From NCBI GenBank assembly GCA_963734365.1, contig CAVTGV010000004.1, positions 558,001 through 622,000 of the forward strand: a stretch of DNA of 64,000 bases, given 5' to 3'. This DNA is from JACVRW01 sp963734365 (GTDB lineage Bacteria; Actinomycetota; Thermoleophilia; Solirubrobacterales; Thermoleophilaceae). Position 1 is the first letter of the stretch. Each line of letters starts with the position of its first letter. Of the stretch, positions 46,117 through 57,071 are shown piece by piece. A program made the translations under genes and the position numbers. A model generated the notes under the pieces. The model did no database searches, was not told the origin of the DNA, and was given only the letters and a program-made list of their open reading frames with translations.

Positions 46117-47167
46117 CCTCACGCAGCTCCGCGCCGAGGGTGAGGGCGCCATCCGCGCGGCCGCGTCCAGTGACGAGCTCGAGGAGCTGCGGGTGCGCCT
46201 GCTCGGCCGCAAGTCCGAGCTCACCTCGACGCTGCGCTCGATCGGCGAGCTGCCCCCGGATCAGCGCGGCCCGGTGGGTAAGAGCGCGAACGAGGTCCGC
46301 CAGGCGCTCGAGGCGCTGATCGCCGAGCGGACCGAGGAGCTGAGCGGCGCCGAGCTCGACCGGCGCCTGGCGGAGGACCGGATCGACGTGACGCTCCCCG
46401 GCGATCCTCCGCAGCCGGCGGGCCGCCTGCACCTCGTCTCGCAGATCCGGCGCCAGATGGAGGACGTGTTCGTGGGCCTCGGCTTCTCGGTGCTCGAGGG
46501 GCCGGAGGTCGAGTACGGCTACTACAACTTCACCGCGCTCAACCATCCGGCCGAGCATCCGGCGCGCAACCCGCGCGACACCTTCTACTTCGCGGAGCAG
46601 GTGCTGCTGCGCACGCACACCTCACCGATGCAGGTGCGGGCGATGGAGGCCCAGGGTCCGCCGATCTACATCGTCGTTCCCGGGCGGGTCTACCGGCCCG
46701 ACACCCCGGACGCCACGCACGTCCCGATGTTCCACCAGCTCGAGGGTCTGGCCATCGACGAGGACATCACGCTCGCCGACCTCCAGGGGGTGCTGCTCGC
46801 CTTCGCCCGCCAGCTGTTCGGGGAGGACACCCGCGTACGCCTGCGGCCCGGCTATTTCCCCTTCACCGAGCCGAGCGTGGAGGTTGACGTGTCCTGCTTC
46901 CGCTGCGGCGGCAGCGGCTGGGAGGGCTCGCAGCGCTGCCGCACCTGCAAGGGGGAGGCCTGGATCGAGATCCTCGGCTCGGGCATGGTCGACCCAAACG
47001 TGCTCGACTACGTGAGGGACACGGGCTACGACAACGAGCGGGTCCAGGGCTTCGCGTTCGGGATGGGGATCGAGCGGATCGCCAGCGTGGTCTACGAGGT
47101 GCCGGACCTGCGCATGCTCTACGACAACGACCTGCGTCTCCTCGACCAGTTCGGAGCGGGCGCATGA
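46109..47167 (+). CDS. pheS: Phenylalanyl-tRNA synthetase alpha chain
   Basis: 352 aa from ATG 46109. Class II motifs: PRNPRDTFYF, LRTHTSPMQVRAM, GRVYRPDTPDATHVPMFHQL, and GFAFGMGIERIA (motif 3). A CFRCGG...CRTCKG four-Cys insert near 265-285 should bind zinc, known in a subset of bacterial PheS. N-terminal coiled coil binds tRNA-Phe. Overlaps both neighbours, giving translational coupling with pheT. Confidence 0.95.
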   Translation: MPDLTQLRAEGEGAIRAAASSDELEELRVRLLGRKSELTSTLRSIGELPPDQRGPVGKSANEVRQALEALIAERTEELSGAELDRRLAEDRIDVTLPGDPPQPAGRLHLVSQIRRQMEDVFVGLGFSVLEGPEVEYGYYNFTALNHPAEHPARNPRDTFYFAEQVLLRTHTSPMQVRAMEAQGPPIYIVVPGRVYRPDTPDATHVPMFHQLEGLAIDEDITLADLQGVLLAFARQLFGEDTRVRLRPGYFPFTEPSVEVDVSCFRCGGSGWEGSQRCRTCKGEAWIEILGSGMVDPNVLDYVRDTGYDNERVQGFAFGMGIERIASVVYEVPDLRMLYDNDLRLLDQFGAGA

Positions 47168-49599
47168 GGGTCCCGGCCGGCTGGCTGCGCTCGTACTGCG
47201 ATCCCGGTCTGCCGGCCGAGGAGATCGCCGACGCCCTGACGATGGCGGGCGTCAAGCTCGAGCGCCTGCACCACGTGGGGGTGGGCGACCCGTCGATGTT
47301 CCTCACGGGCCGGGTGCTCGAGTCGGAGCGGCATCCCAACGCGGACCGGCTCAGCGTCTGCGTGGTCGACGTGGGCCGCGGCGAGCCCCAGACGATCGTC
47401 TGCGGCGCGCCCAACGTGGCGGCGGGCCAGACCGTGGCCGTGGCCCTGCCCGGAGCGATCATGCCCGACGGAAGCGAGCTCGGCGAGGCCGAGCTGCGCG
47501 GCGTACGGTCGAGCGGGATGATCCTGGCCGAGGACGAGGTCGGCATCGGCGAGGACCACCAGGGCATCATGGTGCTGCCCGATGACGTGCCGGTGGGCGC
47601 TGCCCTGGCCGAGCACCTGCCGATCGCCGACGAGGTGCTCGAGCTCGAGATCACTCCCAACCGGCCGGACACCATGGCCGTTTACGGCGTGGCCCGCGAG
47701 GTGCACGCGATCAGCGGTGCTCCCTTAGCCGACGACCCGGGCGCCGCCGATGCCGAGCCCTCGGGCAGCGACAGCGCCGAGGACCACGCGCAGGTGGAGA
47801 TCGATCCCGAGATCTGCCTGCGCTTCACCGCCCGCGTGTTCGAGGACGTGAAGATCGGCCCCTCCCCGCTGTGGCTCAAGCAGCGCCTGATGGCGGCCGG
47901 CCAGCGCCCGATCTCGAACGTGGTCGACATCACCAACTACGTGATGCTTGCCACCGGCCAGGCCCTGCACGCCTTCGATCTCGACCGGGTGCGTGGCGCG
48001 CGGATCGTGGTCCGCCGGGCGGCCGAGGGCGAGACGATGACCACCCTGGACGACGTGGAGCGCGCGTTCACGCCCGAGGTCGCCCTGGTGTGCGACGCCG
48101 AGGGGCCGAGCGGCATCGCCGGGATCATGGGCGGTCAGATCTCGGAGGTCTCGGATGCCACCACCAGGGTGCTGATGGAGGCGGCCACGTGGGTGGGCCC
48201 GAACATCATGCGCACCTCCAAGGCGCTTGGGCTGCGCACCGAGGCTTCGGCGCGCTTCGAGAAGCAGCTGCATCCCGACCTGGCCCTGGCCGGTCAGCAT
48301 CTGGCCGCGCGCCTGATGGTCGAGCTCTGCGGCGCGCGCTTCGTGCCGGGCACGATCGATGTCTATCCGCAGCCGGCGGCGCCGCGCGTGGTGGGCCTGC
48401 GCCACGAGCGGATGGAGCGCCTGCTCGGAGAGCGCATCCCGGCGGAGCGGGTGGAGGAGATCCTCGTGCGGCTCGGCTTCGAGGCGGTGGAGGGGGGCTG
48501 GCGCGTGCCGTACTGGCGCGACGCCGACGTTCAGCGCGAGGCCGACCTGATCGAGGAGGTGGCGCGCATCCACGGGCTCGACAAGCTGCCCACCACCCTA
48601 CCCGCCCGCCACAGCGCCGTGGGGCGCCTGACCCACGCCCAGCGGGTGCGCCGCCGCACCGAGGACCTTCTGCGTGACCGCGGCCTCCACGAGTGCATCG
48701 CCTACAGCTTCACCTCCCCGGAGGCGCTGCGCCGCCTGCGGTTGGGCGGCGACTCCGTGCTCGAGCTCGACAACCCGCTCTCGGCCGAGCAGAGCGTGAT
48801 GCGCCCCCTGCTGTTGCCGGGCCTGCTCGACGTGGCCCGCTACAACGCCGCCCACGGCCGGTCCGGACTGGCGCTGTTCGAGTCCGCTCACGTGTACCGG
48901 CCCAACCCGGACGCGCCCTCGAACGGAGCGGCGGCGGGCGAGGAGAGCTCTCCCGCAGGCGCGCTGCCCGCCGACGAGCGCCAGCACCTCGCAGTCCTCA
49001 TGACCGAAGCCGCGCCGGGCGGCTGGCGCACCCCGGCGCGCCGGGCCGGCTTCTACGAAGCCCGTGCCCTGCTCGACGCGCTGCTCGAGGTGGCGGGGCT
49101 GGACTGGGAGGCCACGGAGGGCGGGCGGCCCTTCCTGCATCCCGGCCGCGCCGCGTCGATCCGTGCCGGCGGGCGCGAGCTCGGCTGGCTGGGCGAGCTG
49201 CACCCGCAGGTGGTGGGCACGTGGGATCTCGACGATCCTGTGTCGGGCTTCGAGCTCGACTTCGACGCTCTGCTCGAGCTGGGCGGCGACGGAATCGACA
49301 GCTACCGGGACGTGACGAGCTTCCCGGCGGTGCTGCAGGACATTGCGGTTGTCGTGGGCGAGGAGGTGCCGGCACAGCAGGTGGAGGAGGCCGTGCGCCG
49401 CGGCGGCGGCGATCTGCTCGGCCGGGTCTCGGTGTTCGACCTGTACCGCGGCGAGCAGGTGGGGGAGGGCAACAAGTCGCTGGCGCTGCGGCTCGAGTTC
49501 CGCGCGCCGGATCGCACCCTCACCGACGAAGACGTGGCCGAGCGGCGCGTCGCGATCGAGCGCGAGCTCGGCTCGCTGGGAGGGCGGCTGCGTGCATGA
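47164..49599 (+). CDS. pheT: Phenylalanyl-tRNA synthetase beta chain
   Basis: 811 aa, normal length. EMAP/tRNA-binding domain (VLESERHPNADRLSVCVVDV), B5 domain, B3/B4 editing domain (SNVVDITNYVMLATGQALHA), class II-like core and C-terminal FDX-ACB domain (FPAVLQDIAVVVGEEVPAQQ). Forms the alpha2beta2 enzyme with PheS. The start overlaps the pheS stop (ATGA); the end overlaps argC by 8 nt. Confidence 0.95.
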   Translation: MRVPAGWLRSYCDPGLPAEEIADALTMAGVKLERLHHVGVGDPSMFLTGRVLESERHPNADRLSVCVVDVGRGEPQTIVCGAPNVAAGQTVAVALPGAIMPDGSELGEAELRGVRSSGMILAEDEVGIGEDHQGIMVLPDDVPVGAALAEHLPIADEVLELEITPNRPDTMAVYGVAREVHAISGAPLADDPGAADAEPSGSDSAEDHAQVEIDPEICLRFTARVFEDVKIGPSPLWLKQRLMAAGQRPISNVVDITNYVMLATGQALHAFDLDRVRGARIVVRRAAEGETMTTLDDVERAFTPEVALVCDAEGPSGIAGIMGGQISEVSDATTRVLMEAATWVGPNIMRTSKALGLRTEASARFEKQLHPDLALAGQHLAARLMVELCGARFVPGTIDVYPQPAAPRVVGLRHERMERLLGERIPAERVEEILVRLGFEAVEGGWRVPYWRDADVQREADLIEEVARIHGLDKLPTTLPARHSAVGRLTHAQRVRRRTEDLLRDRGLHECIAYSFTSPEALRRLRLGGDSVLELDNPLSAEQSVMRPLLLPGLLDVARYNAAHGRSGLALFESAHVYRPNPDAPSNGAAAGEESSPAGALPADERQHLAVLMTEAAPGGWRTPARRAGFYEARALLDALLEVAGLDWEATEGGRPFLHPGRAASIRAGGRELGWLGELHPQVVGTWDLDDPVSGFELDFDALLELGGDGIDSYRDVTSFPAVLQDIAVVVGEEVPAQQVEEAVRRGGGDLLGRVSVFDLYRGEQVGEGNKSLALRLEFRAPDRTLTDEDVAERRVAIERELGSLGGRLRA

Positions 49600-50563
49600 C
49601 GTCGCGGTGATCGGTGCGCGTGGCTTCGGCGGCGCCCTCTGCGCGCGGCTCGTGGACCGGCATCCGTCGCTGCGCCTGGCGGCGGCCACGGCGCGCGAGC
49701 GGGCTGGACAGCGCCACGAGGAGCTCTACGCACGCTACGGGGTCAAGACGGTGCTCGAGGAGTTCGATCCCGACGCGATCGCCGAGCGTGCCGAGGCGGC
49801 GCTGGTGGCCTATCCCCACAAGGCCGCCGCCGGAGCCGTGAGCTCGCTGCGCGAGCGCGGTCTGAAGGTGGTGGACCTGTCCGCGGACTTCCGCCTCGAC
49901 CGCGAGCGCTACGAGCACTGGTACCAGCCCCACGAGGCACCCGAGCTGCTCGGCGAGGCGGTGTACGGCCTGCCCGAGGCCCACCGCGAGCAGATCCGCG
50001 CGGCGCAGCTCGTGGCCGGCCCGGGCTGCAACTCCACCGCGGCGCTACTGGCCCTGCTGCCCCTGCGGGGGCGCATCGGCGAGGCGGCGGTTGACATCAA
50101 GGCCGGCGTGTCGGGCGCCGGGCGCGAGGCCACCGACGAGACCCACTTCGTCTCGGTGGTGGACAACGTGAACGCCTACAAGGTGGAGGGCCACCGGCAC
50201 AGCGCCGAGCTCGAGCAGGAGCTGCCTGGGGTGCACTTCAGCTTCGTCGCCCATCTGCTGCCGATCGACCAGGGCATCCTCGCGAGCTGCTACTCGATCC
50301 CCACGGAGCCGATCGGCGCGGACGAGGCCCGCGAGCTGTTCGAGTCCGCCTACGCCGACGAGCCCTTCGTGCAGGTCGTGGACGAGCCGCCACGGACCCG
50401 CGACGTTCGCGACACCAACGGCGCGCGGGTGCAGGTGAGCGTGGTGAACGAGCGCGTGCTCAGCTTCTGCGCCATCGACAACCTCTGGAAGGGCGCGGCG
50501 GGCCAGGCCGTGCAGGACCTCAACCTGATGCTCGGCCTGCCCGAGACCGAGGGACTTACGTGA
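49592..50563 (+). CDS. argC: N-acetyl-gamma-glutamyl-phosphate reductase
   Basis: 323 aa from GTG 49592, inside the end of pheT. NADPH-binding N-terminus (VHDVAVIGARGFGGALCARL), catalytic Cys in GPGCNSTAALLAL, and HFSFVAHLLPIDQGILASCY. Third step of arginine synthesis. ATG 49596 is out of frame, so GTG is the only start that keeps the Rossmann motif. First arg gene of a coupled C-J-B-D run attached to pheST. Confidence 0.93.
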   Translation: MHDVAVIGARGFGGALCARLVDRHPSLRLAAATARERAGQRHEELYARYGVKTVLEEFDPDAIAERAEAALVAYPHKAAAGAVSSLRERGLKVVDLSADFRLDRERYEHWYQPHEAPELLGEAVYGLPEAHREQIRAAQLVAGPGCNSTAALLALLPLRGRIGEAAVDIKAGVSGAGREATDETHFVSVVDNVNAYKVEGHRHSAELEQELPGVHFSFVAHLLPIDQGILASCYSIPTEPIGADEARELFESAYADEPFVQVVDEPPRTRDVRDTNGARVQVSVVNERVLSFCAIDNLWKGAAGQAVQDLNLMLGLPETEGLT

Positions 50564-51792
50564 ACTTCTTCCGCTCCCGCTGGGTCGACGCTCCTATCCA
50601 TGGGGGCGAGCTGCCCGACGCCGAGCTGCCGGCCGGCTTCCGCGCGGCGGGCGTGGCGGCGGGCATCAAGCGGAAGGGGCTAGACGTGGGCGTGCTCGTG
50701 TCGGATTCACCGGCCACGGTCTCGGCCGCGCGCTTCACCACCAACGCCAGGGTGGGCGCGCCGGTGATCGTGTCCCGCCAGGCCGAGCTCACGGCGCTCC
50801 GAGCGGTGGCGGTGAACTCCGGTTGCTCGAACGTGGGCGACGGGCAGCGCGGCATCGACACCGCGGAGGCGATGCAGGCGAGCGCCGCGGACAAGCTCGG
50901 GCTGGAGCCGGCCAGGGTCGGCGTGGCCTCCACGGGCGTGATCGGGATGGAGCTGCCGCGCGCCAACGTGGTCGGCGGGATCGAGGCCGCCTGTGACGAG
51001 CTCGGCCTCCGTGCCGACACGTTCTCCGAGGCGATCCTCACCAGCGACAGCGGCCCCAAGCGCGCCTGCCTCCAGGTCAACCTCTCCGGCGGCGCCGTGC
51101 GGCTGGCCGCGCAAGCCAAGGGCGCCGGCATGATCTCGCCCCGCTTCGCGACCATGTTCTGCTTCATCCAGACCGACGCCCTCGTCGAGCAGGAGGTCCT
51201 GGAGCTGCTCACCGGGGTCTGCATCAAGCGCTCGTTCGACCGCATCAGCGTGGACGGTCAGCTGTCCACCAGCGACACCGTGATCGCGATGGCCAACGGA
51301 CACTCGGGCGTGAAGGTCGAGTCCGAGACCCAGAACGAGCTGCGGCTCGGCGAGGCGTTGGACGCGCTGCTGCGCCAGCTGGCCCTGGAGATCGTGGCCG
51401 ATGGCGAGGGCGCCCGGCGGGTGGGCCGGGTGGTGGTCCAGGGCGATCCCGACGCGGTGGAGCCGGTGGCCCGGGCGGTGGCCAACTCCCCGCTTGTGAA
51501 GACCGCGCTGCACGGCGGTGATCCCAATTTCGGCCGCATACTGCAAGCGGCCGGGCAGGCCTGGCCGGCGGGCGAGCCGTTCATCGCCGACCTCGAGATC
51601 GAGGGGCGCCTGGTGGTGTCGGCCGGCGAGGCCGTGGTCGAGGCCTCCGAGCTGCCGGCGCTGGCCGAGCTGGTCCAGCGCGACGAGGTGGAGTACGCGA
51701 TCACGCTGCCGGGCGAGGGCGGCGAGACCGAGCTCTTCTTCTCGGACCTCTCGACCGGGTACGTGGACTACAACGCGAGCTACACGTCATGA
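50560..51792 (+). CDS. argJ: Glutamate N-acetyltransferase / N-acetylglutamate synthase
   Basis: 410 aa from GTG 50560. The ornithine acetyltransferase autocleavage site lies in KGAGMISPRFATMFCF, with Thr after Ala as the nucleophile. N-terminal GFRAAGVAAGIKRKGLDVGV and C-terminal STGYVDYNASYTS are typical. It recycles the acetyl group from acetylornithine to glutamate. Overlaps argC and argB by 4 nt each. Confidence 0.93.
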   Translation: MNFFRSRWVDAPIHGGELPDAELPAGFRAAGVAAGIKRKGLDVGVLVSDSPATVSAARFTTNARVGAPVIVSRQAELTALRAVAVNSGCSNVGDGQRGIDTAEAMQASAADKLGLEPARVGVASTGVIGMELPRANVVGGIEAACDELGLRADTFSEAILTSDSGPKRACLQVNLSGGAVRLAAQAKGAGMISPRFATMFCFIQTDALVEQEVLELLTGVCIKRSFDRISVDGQLSTSDTVIAMANGHSGVKVESETQNELRLGEALDALLRQLALEIVADGEGARRVGRVVVQGDPDAVEPVARAVANSPLVKTALHGGDPNFGRILQAAGQAWPAGEPFIADLEIEGRLVVSAGEAVVEASELPALAELVQRDEVEYAITLPGEGGETELFFSDLSTGYVDYNASYTS

Positions 51793-52621
51793 AGCGCGAC
51801 GTGGCCACCCTCCTCGAGGCGCTCCCCTACATCCGGGAGTACCACGGCGAGACCGTGGTGATCAAGTACGGCGGCGCGGCGATGACCGATCCCGAGCTCA
51901 AGGAGGAGTTCGCCCGCGACGTGGTGCTCCTCAAGTACGTGGGGATGAACCCGGTGGTGGTGCACGGGGGAGGCCCGGACATCACGCGCTACATGGAGCG
52001 GCTCGGCATGGAGGTCCGCTTCGTGGAGGGCCTGCGCGTGTCCGACGAGGCCACGGTCGAGGTGGCCAAGATGGTGCTGGTGGGCAAGCAGAACAAGGAC
52101 ATCGTCCTGCTGCTGGGCCGCCACGGGCAGCCCGCCGTGGGCCTGTGTGGCGACGACGGGCGGCTGTTCACGGTCAAGAAGCGCCTCGCCGGCGCTACCG
52201 ACGTGGGCTTCGTGGGGGAGATCGAGCGTGTGGACGCCGGCGTGCTCAACCACATCGCGGCCGACTACATCCCGGTGATCGCGTCGGTGGGCGCAGACTC
52301 GGAGGGCCGCTCCTACAACGTCAACGCCGACGCCGCCGCCGCGGCGGTGGCCGAGGCGCTGGGCGCCTTCAAGGTCGTGTTCCTCACCGACGTGGAGGGC
52401 TGGCGCGCAGATCCGGCCGACCCCGCCAGCCGCATCTCCGAGGCCACGGCGGCCGACGTGCGCGCACAGCTCCCGGAGACGGCGGGCGGTATGAAGCCCA
52501 AGCTCGAGGCGTGCGTGCATGCCCTCGAGACGGGCGTGGGCAACGCCTACATCATCGACGGCCGCCAGCCGCACTCGCTCCTGCTCGAGCTGTTCACCGA
52601 CGAGGGCATCGGTACCAAGCT

Positions 52622-52631
<10 letters not shown>
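51789..52631 (+). CDS. argB: Acetylglutamate kinase
   Basis: 280 aa. VVIKYGGAAMTD (ATP site), VVHGGGPDITRYMERLG (substrate site), and the FLTDVEGW and GGMKPKLEAC motifs of amino-acid kinases. Second step of the acetylated arginine pathway, usually feedback-inhibited by arginine. Overlaps argD by 10 nt. Confidence 0.95.
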
Positions 52632-53754
<1,123 letters not shown>

Positions 53755-53758
<4 letters not shown>

Positions 53759-54762
53759 CCGTCGATCCTGAGCACCTTGCCCGTGAGCGTGACGACGAAG
53801 GCGCTCTTGCCGATGAACTCGAGCGACGTCGGCCGGTCCAGACCTTCGACGACGGACGTGAAGCTGCCGTCCCTGTTGACCCGTAGGAGCCTGCCCGAGT
53901 CCGGGGATGCCGGCGCCCCCTCGTTCTCGGGGATGGGCGGCAGGTCCCAGATCCCCTGGGACAGGGCATACAGGCGGTGGCAGAGCCCGAGCTCAACGTC
54001 GACGATCAGGGGGGCTCCGGAGGCGACGTCGGTCGCGGCTGATCTCGGCGTGAACGTCACGACCTTGCCGTTCTGCGGGAGATGCGGGATGGGGCCCGCC
54101 TGTCCCATGTAGATCCTCCGGCCATCGACCTCGAGGCCCGTGGGGACGATGTTGCCGAAAGCGATCAGGGGGCTGATGTGGCCGCCGCGCGTGACACGCA
54201 GCACGCGGTTGTGGTGCCCGTCTGTGACCAGGAACCCGCCACGGTATGGCTGCAGCGCGTACTGGACCCCGCTGTCGATGAAGAAGTCCGTTGCGGGAGG
54301 ATTCTCGATCGACCACGCGCCGATGTCCGCGATTGGCTTTGCGCGGCCGTTCTTCTCGATCCGATAGATGCCGTCGACGACATCGGGCTGCTCGAAGGAG
54401 GGCCCGACGAGGGTGACGAGCACGTAGGCGGTGCGACCGACGAAGGCGACATCCATCGCTCCGCCGATGCCCACGTCGGGGATCGCAGCGGGCAGACCGC
54501 TCGCGAAGGTCGTGACCCTGCCCGATCGGGGATCCACGCGCAGGACGCGGCCTCCCGGGCCGTCCGTGACGTACAGCGCCCTGTCGGGACCGACGGTGCT
54601 TCCCGAGCCACAGCCACCGGTACAGCCGGGCGCGGCGAAGCTGGCCAGCTCGCGCACCTCCCCGCCCGGCACGCTGTCCGCGGCCTGGGCTACCGCCGGC
54701 GTGACGGCGACAACGATGGCGGCGAGTGCGGTGAGTACAACCCTGCGGGCGAAGCGCGACAT
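53755..54762 (-). CDS. Secreted ScyD/ScyE-like beta-propeller protein
   Basis: 335 aa. Signal peptide about 1-28 (VVLTALAAIVVAVTPAVAQA). NHL/propeller-type repeats: SGSTVGPDRALYVTDGPGGR, GGFLVTDGHHNRVLRVTRGG and DSGRLLRVNRDGSFTSVVEG. ScyD/ScyE-family proteins have no well-defined role outside cyanobacterial scytonemin clusters. It sits in reverse orientation between argD and argG, interrupting the arginine genes. Confidence 0.75.
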
Positions 54763-54884
54763 GGAACCTCCAGGTGACCGAGACCGGTATGACCCTTCAA
54801 CCCTTTAGGACTCCGCCGCGGCCCGATTATTCCCAGGTTCATGTCATCGGTGGCCCACTACGGCTTCGGTAGGGTGACGCGCCC

Positions 54885-56159
54885 TTGGCCGACGAGCGCC
54901 ACACGCTGATCAAGACCGCCTCCTACGAGGCGGATCCCGAGGAGGTCGGCCGCGTCCTGCTGCTGTACTCGGGCGGCCTCGACACGAGCGTGATGCTCAA
55001 GTGGATCCAGGACGAGTACGAGGCCGAGGTGGTGGCCCTCACCGTCAACCTGGGGCAGCCGGGCGAGGACTACGAAGTCGTGAAGGGCAAGGCGCTGCAT
55101 CTGGGCGCGCTCGACTGTCACGTGGTCGACGCACGCGAGGAGTTCGCGCGCGACTACGTCCTCCCGGCGATCAAGGCCAACGGCCTCTACGGCGGCGGCT
55201 ATCCGCTGTTCACCGCGCTCGGCCGCCCTCTCATCGCCAAGCTCGCGGTGGAGTACGCGCGCCGCTCCGGCTGCGACACCGTGGCTCACGGCTGCACCGG
55301 CAAGGGCAACGACCAGGTCCGTATCGAGTCGACCGTGATCGCTCTCGACCCCAAGATGAAGATCATCGCCCCGGTGCGCGGCTGGCAGATGGGACGCGAG
55401 GAGGAGATCGCCTACGCCCGCGAGCACGGCATCGCGGTAAAGGGGGGCACCGAGACGCCGCCCTACTCGATCGACGACAACCTCTGGGGGCGCTCTTCGG
55501 AGGGCGGGCCGATCGAGGACCTCGACGAGCCGCCCCGCGACGACGTGTTCCAGCTCGTGACCCGGCCGGAGGAGGCGCCCGACGAGCCCCAGGATGTGGT
55601 GGTGGGGTTCGAGCGCGGCGTGCCGGTCTCGCTCGACGGCGAGCGCCTCGGCCTCGTCGAGCTGCTCGAGCTCGCGGGTGAGATCGGCTCACGCCACGGC
55701 ATCGGGATCGTCGACCACATCGAGGACCGGATCGTGGGCCTCAAGGTGCGTGACCTCTACGAGGTGCCCGCGGCGGCGCTCGTGCTCACCGCCCACAAGG
55801 AGCTCGAGAAGCTGGTGGGCACGATCCATCAGAACAACTTCAAGCCCCAGCTCGACGCCCATTGGGCCTACCTCGTCTACGCCGGGCTCTGGTACGAGCC
55901 GCTGCTCGGCGACCTGAACGCCCTGATGGACTCGGTGAACGAGCAAGTGACCGGCGAGATCACGATGCGCCTCTACAAGGGTTCCGCCCGGGCCGTGGCC
56001 CGGCGTTCTCCCAACGCGCTCTACGACCCGGCGCTGGCCGGCTTCGGCGAGTCGGGCGGCCTGTTCTCCCAGCAGGCCAGCCCGGGCTTCATCGAGCTGT
56101 GGTCGTTGCAGTCGAGAATGGCTTACAACGTGCGGAAACGGGAAAGCGAGGAGACATGA
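54885..56159 (+). CDS. argG: Argininosuccinate synthase
   Basis: 424 aa from TTG 54885. PP-loop VLLLYSGGLDTSVMLKWI, HGCTGKGNDQVR and PYSIDDNLWGRS are diagnostic. Joins citrulline and aspartate at the cost of ATP. About 20 residues longer than usual at the N-terminus (TLIKTASYEADPEEVG). argF, argH and argR are not in the window. It overlaps a 57-aa gene by 4 nt. Confidence 0.94.
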   Translation: MADERHTLIKTASYEADPEEVGRVLLLYSGGLDTSVMLKWIQDEYEAEVVALTVNLGQPGEDYEVVKGKALHLGALDCHVVDAREEFARDYVLPAIKANGLYGGGYPLFTALGRPLIAKLAVEYARRSGCDTVAHGCTGKGNDQVRIESTVIALDPKMKIIAPVRGWQMGREEEIAYAREHGIAVKGGTETPPYSIDDNLWGRSSEGGPIEDLDEPPRDDVFQLVTRPEEAPDEPQDVVVGFERGVPVSLDGERLGLVELLELAGEIGSRHGIGIVDHIEDRIVGLKVRDLYEVPAAALVLTAHKELEKLVGTIHQNNFKPQLDAHWAYLVYAGLWYEPLLGDLNALMDSVNEQVTGEITMRLYKGSARAVARRSPNALYDPALAGFGESGGLFSQQASPGFIELWSLQSRMAYNVRKRESEET

Positions 56160-56329
56160 AGATCAAGGGCTACACCCTGCTCGGATGGCTGACGTGGCAG
56201 GGCATTGTCGTGGTCGCGAAACGCAAGCTGGGCCAGAATTGGGCCAAGCTCGGGGCCGCGGGCACCGTGCTGGCGGTGCTCGGTGCGGGCATCGCTGCCG
56301 CCCGGGCCTTCAGCGACGGCGACAGCTAG
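56156..56329 (+). CDS. Small membrane-associated protein (57 aa) coupled to argG
   Basis: Starts at ATG 56156 overlapping the argG stop (ATGA). Sequence: MKIKGYTLLGWLTWQGIVVV, a basic stretch, a helix AGTVLAVLGAGIAAARAF, then DGDS. Basic and amphipathic N-terminus with one likely TM segment. No family recognised. The overlap argues for real translation. Confidence 0.6.
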   Translation: MKIKGYTLLGWLTWQGIVVVAKRKLGQNWAKLGAAGTVLAVLGAGIAAARAFSDGDS

Positions 56330-56332
56330 GTC

Positions 56333-56842
56333 CTAGCGAGGCTGATCGGCCGGCGGCCGGGCGCTCGGCTCGGCCGACCGGGGCTCGCCGGGCCGGCGTT
56401 CCGGGGCCTGCTCGGAGGGCAGGGCCTCCGCATCGCGGCCGCCGCGGCTCCGCCGCCGTGAGCGCCGGCTCGCGCGCGGCGTCTCATCCTTCTTGAAGCG
56501 CGTGCCGATCGTGACCAGCAGGTGAAGGACGCCGAGCGCGATGAAGAAGGCCGTGGGAGCGGTCTCGTCCGAGAACCCGGCGATGAAGGGCATTGCGATC
56601 AGCACGCCGGCGAGCACGTAGTCGAGCACCACATGCGCCGCGAGGGGCACGTAGTTGATCAGGCTGGTGGGTCCCTCGGTGGCCGCGGCCAGGAACAGCA
56701 CCGCGATCCCGGCCAGTATCGCCACCGCAACCGCCGCGCTGGAATCGAAGCTGAACAGGAACGGGGCGATCAGCAGGAGCACCCCGGCCGCGTACTCGAT
56801 GAAGCCGTGTACGAAGCGGGGGATTGGCCCTTCCTTGAGCAT
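56333..56842 (-). CDS. Membrane protein of SPW-repeat-like type
   Basis: 169 aa from ATG 56842. Four TM helices (FVHGFIEYAAGVLLLIAPFL, AVAVAILAGIAVLFLAAA, a third after ADYVPL-like loop, AFFIALGVLHLLVTIG) and a basic then acidic disordered tail (RRSRRRSRGGRD). The FIEYAAGVLLIxxPFLFxF pattern resembles SPW-repeat membrane proteins. Function unknown. Converges on the argG operon with 3 nt between stops. Confidence 0.65.
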   Translation of the reverse strand: MLKEGPIPRFVHGFIEYAAGVLLLIAPFLFSFDSSAAVAVAILAGIAVLFLAAATEGPTSLINYVPLAAHVVLDYVLAGVLIAMPFIAGFSDETAPTAFFIALGVLHLLVTIGTRFKKDETPRASRRSRRRSRGGRDAEALPSEQAPERRPGEPRSAEPSARPPADQPR

Positions 56843-57071
56843 GGGTGCTGTATACCCGCGCACGCGGCGGCTAAGACTTCCGGTATAGCCCGTTCGCGCC
56901 GATCGCGCGTCCGGCTGCGTTGCCGCGCGCCGGCTCGCCGCGAGATACTCGACCGGCGATGGACCGCACGAGCTCAGGGACGCTGGGCTGGAGGCGTAGC
57001 ACGCAGATTGCGGTCGTGGCCGGCGCCGGCGGGCGGAGCCGTCGGGCGGCGAACGTATCCTCGGTGTCCGG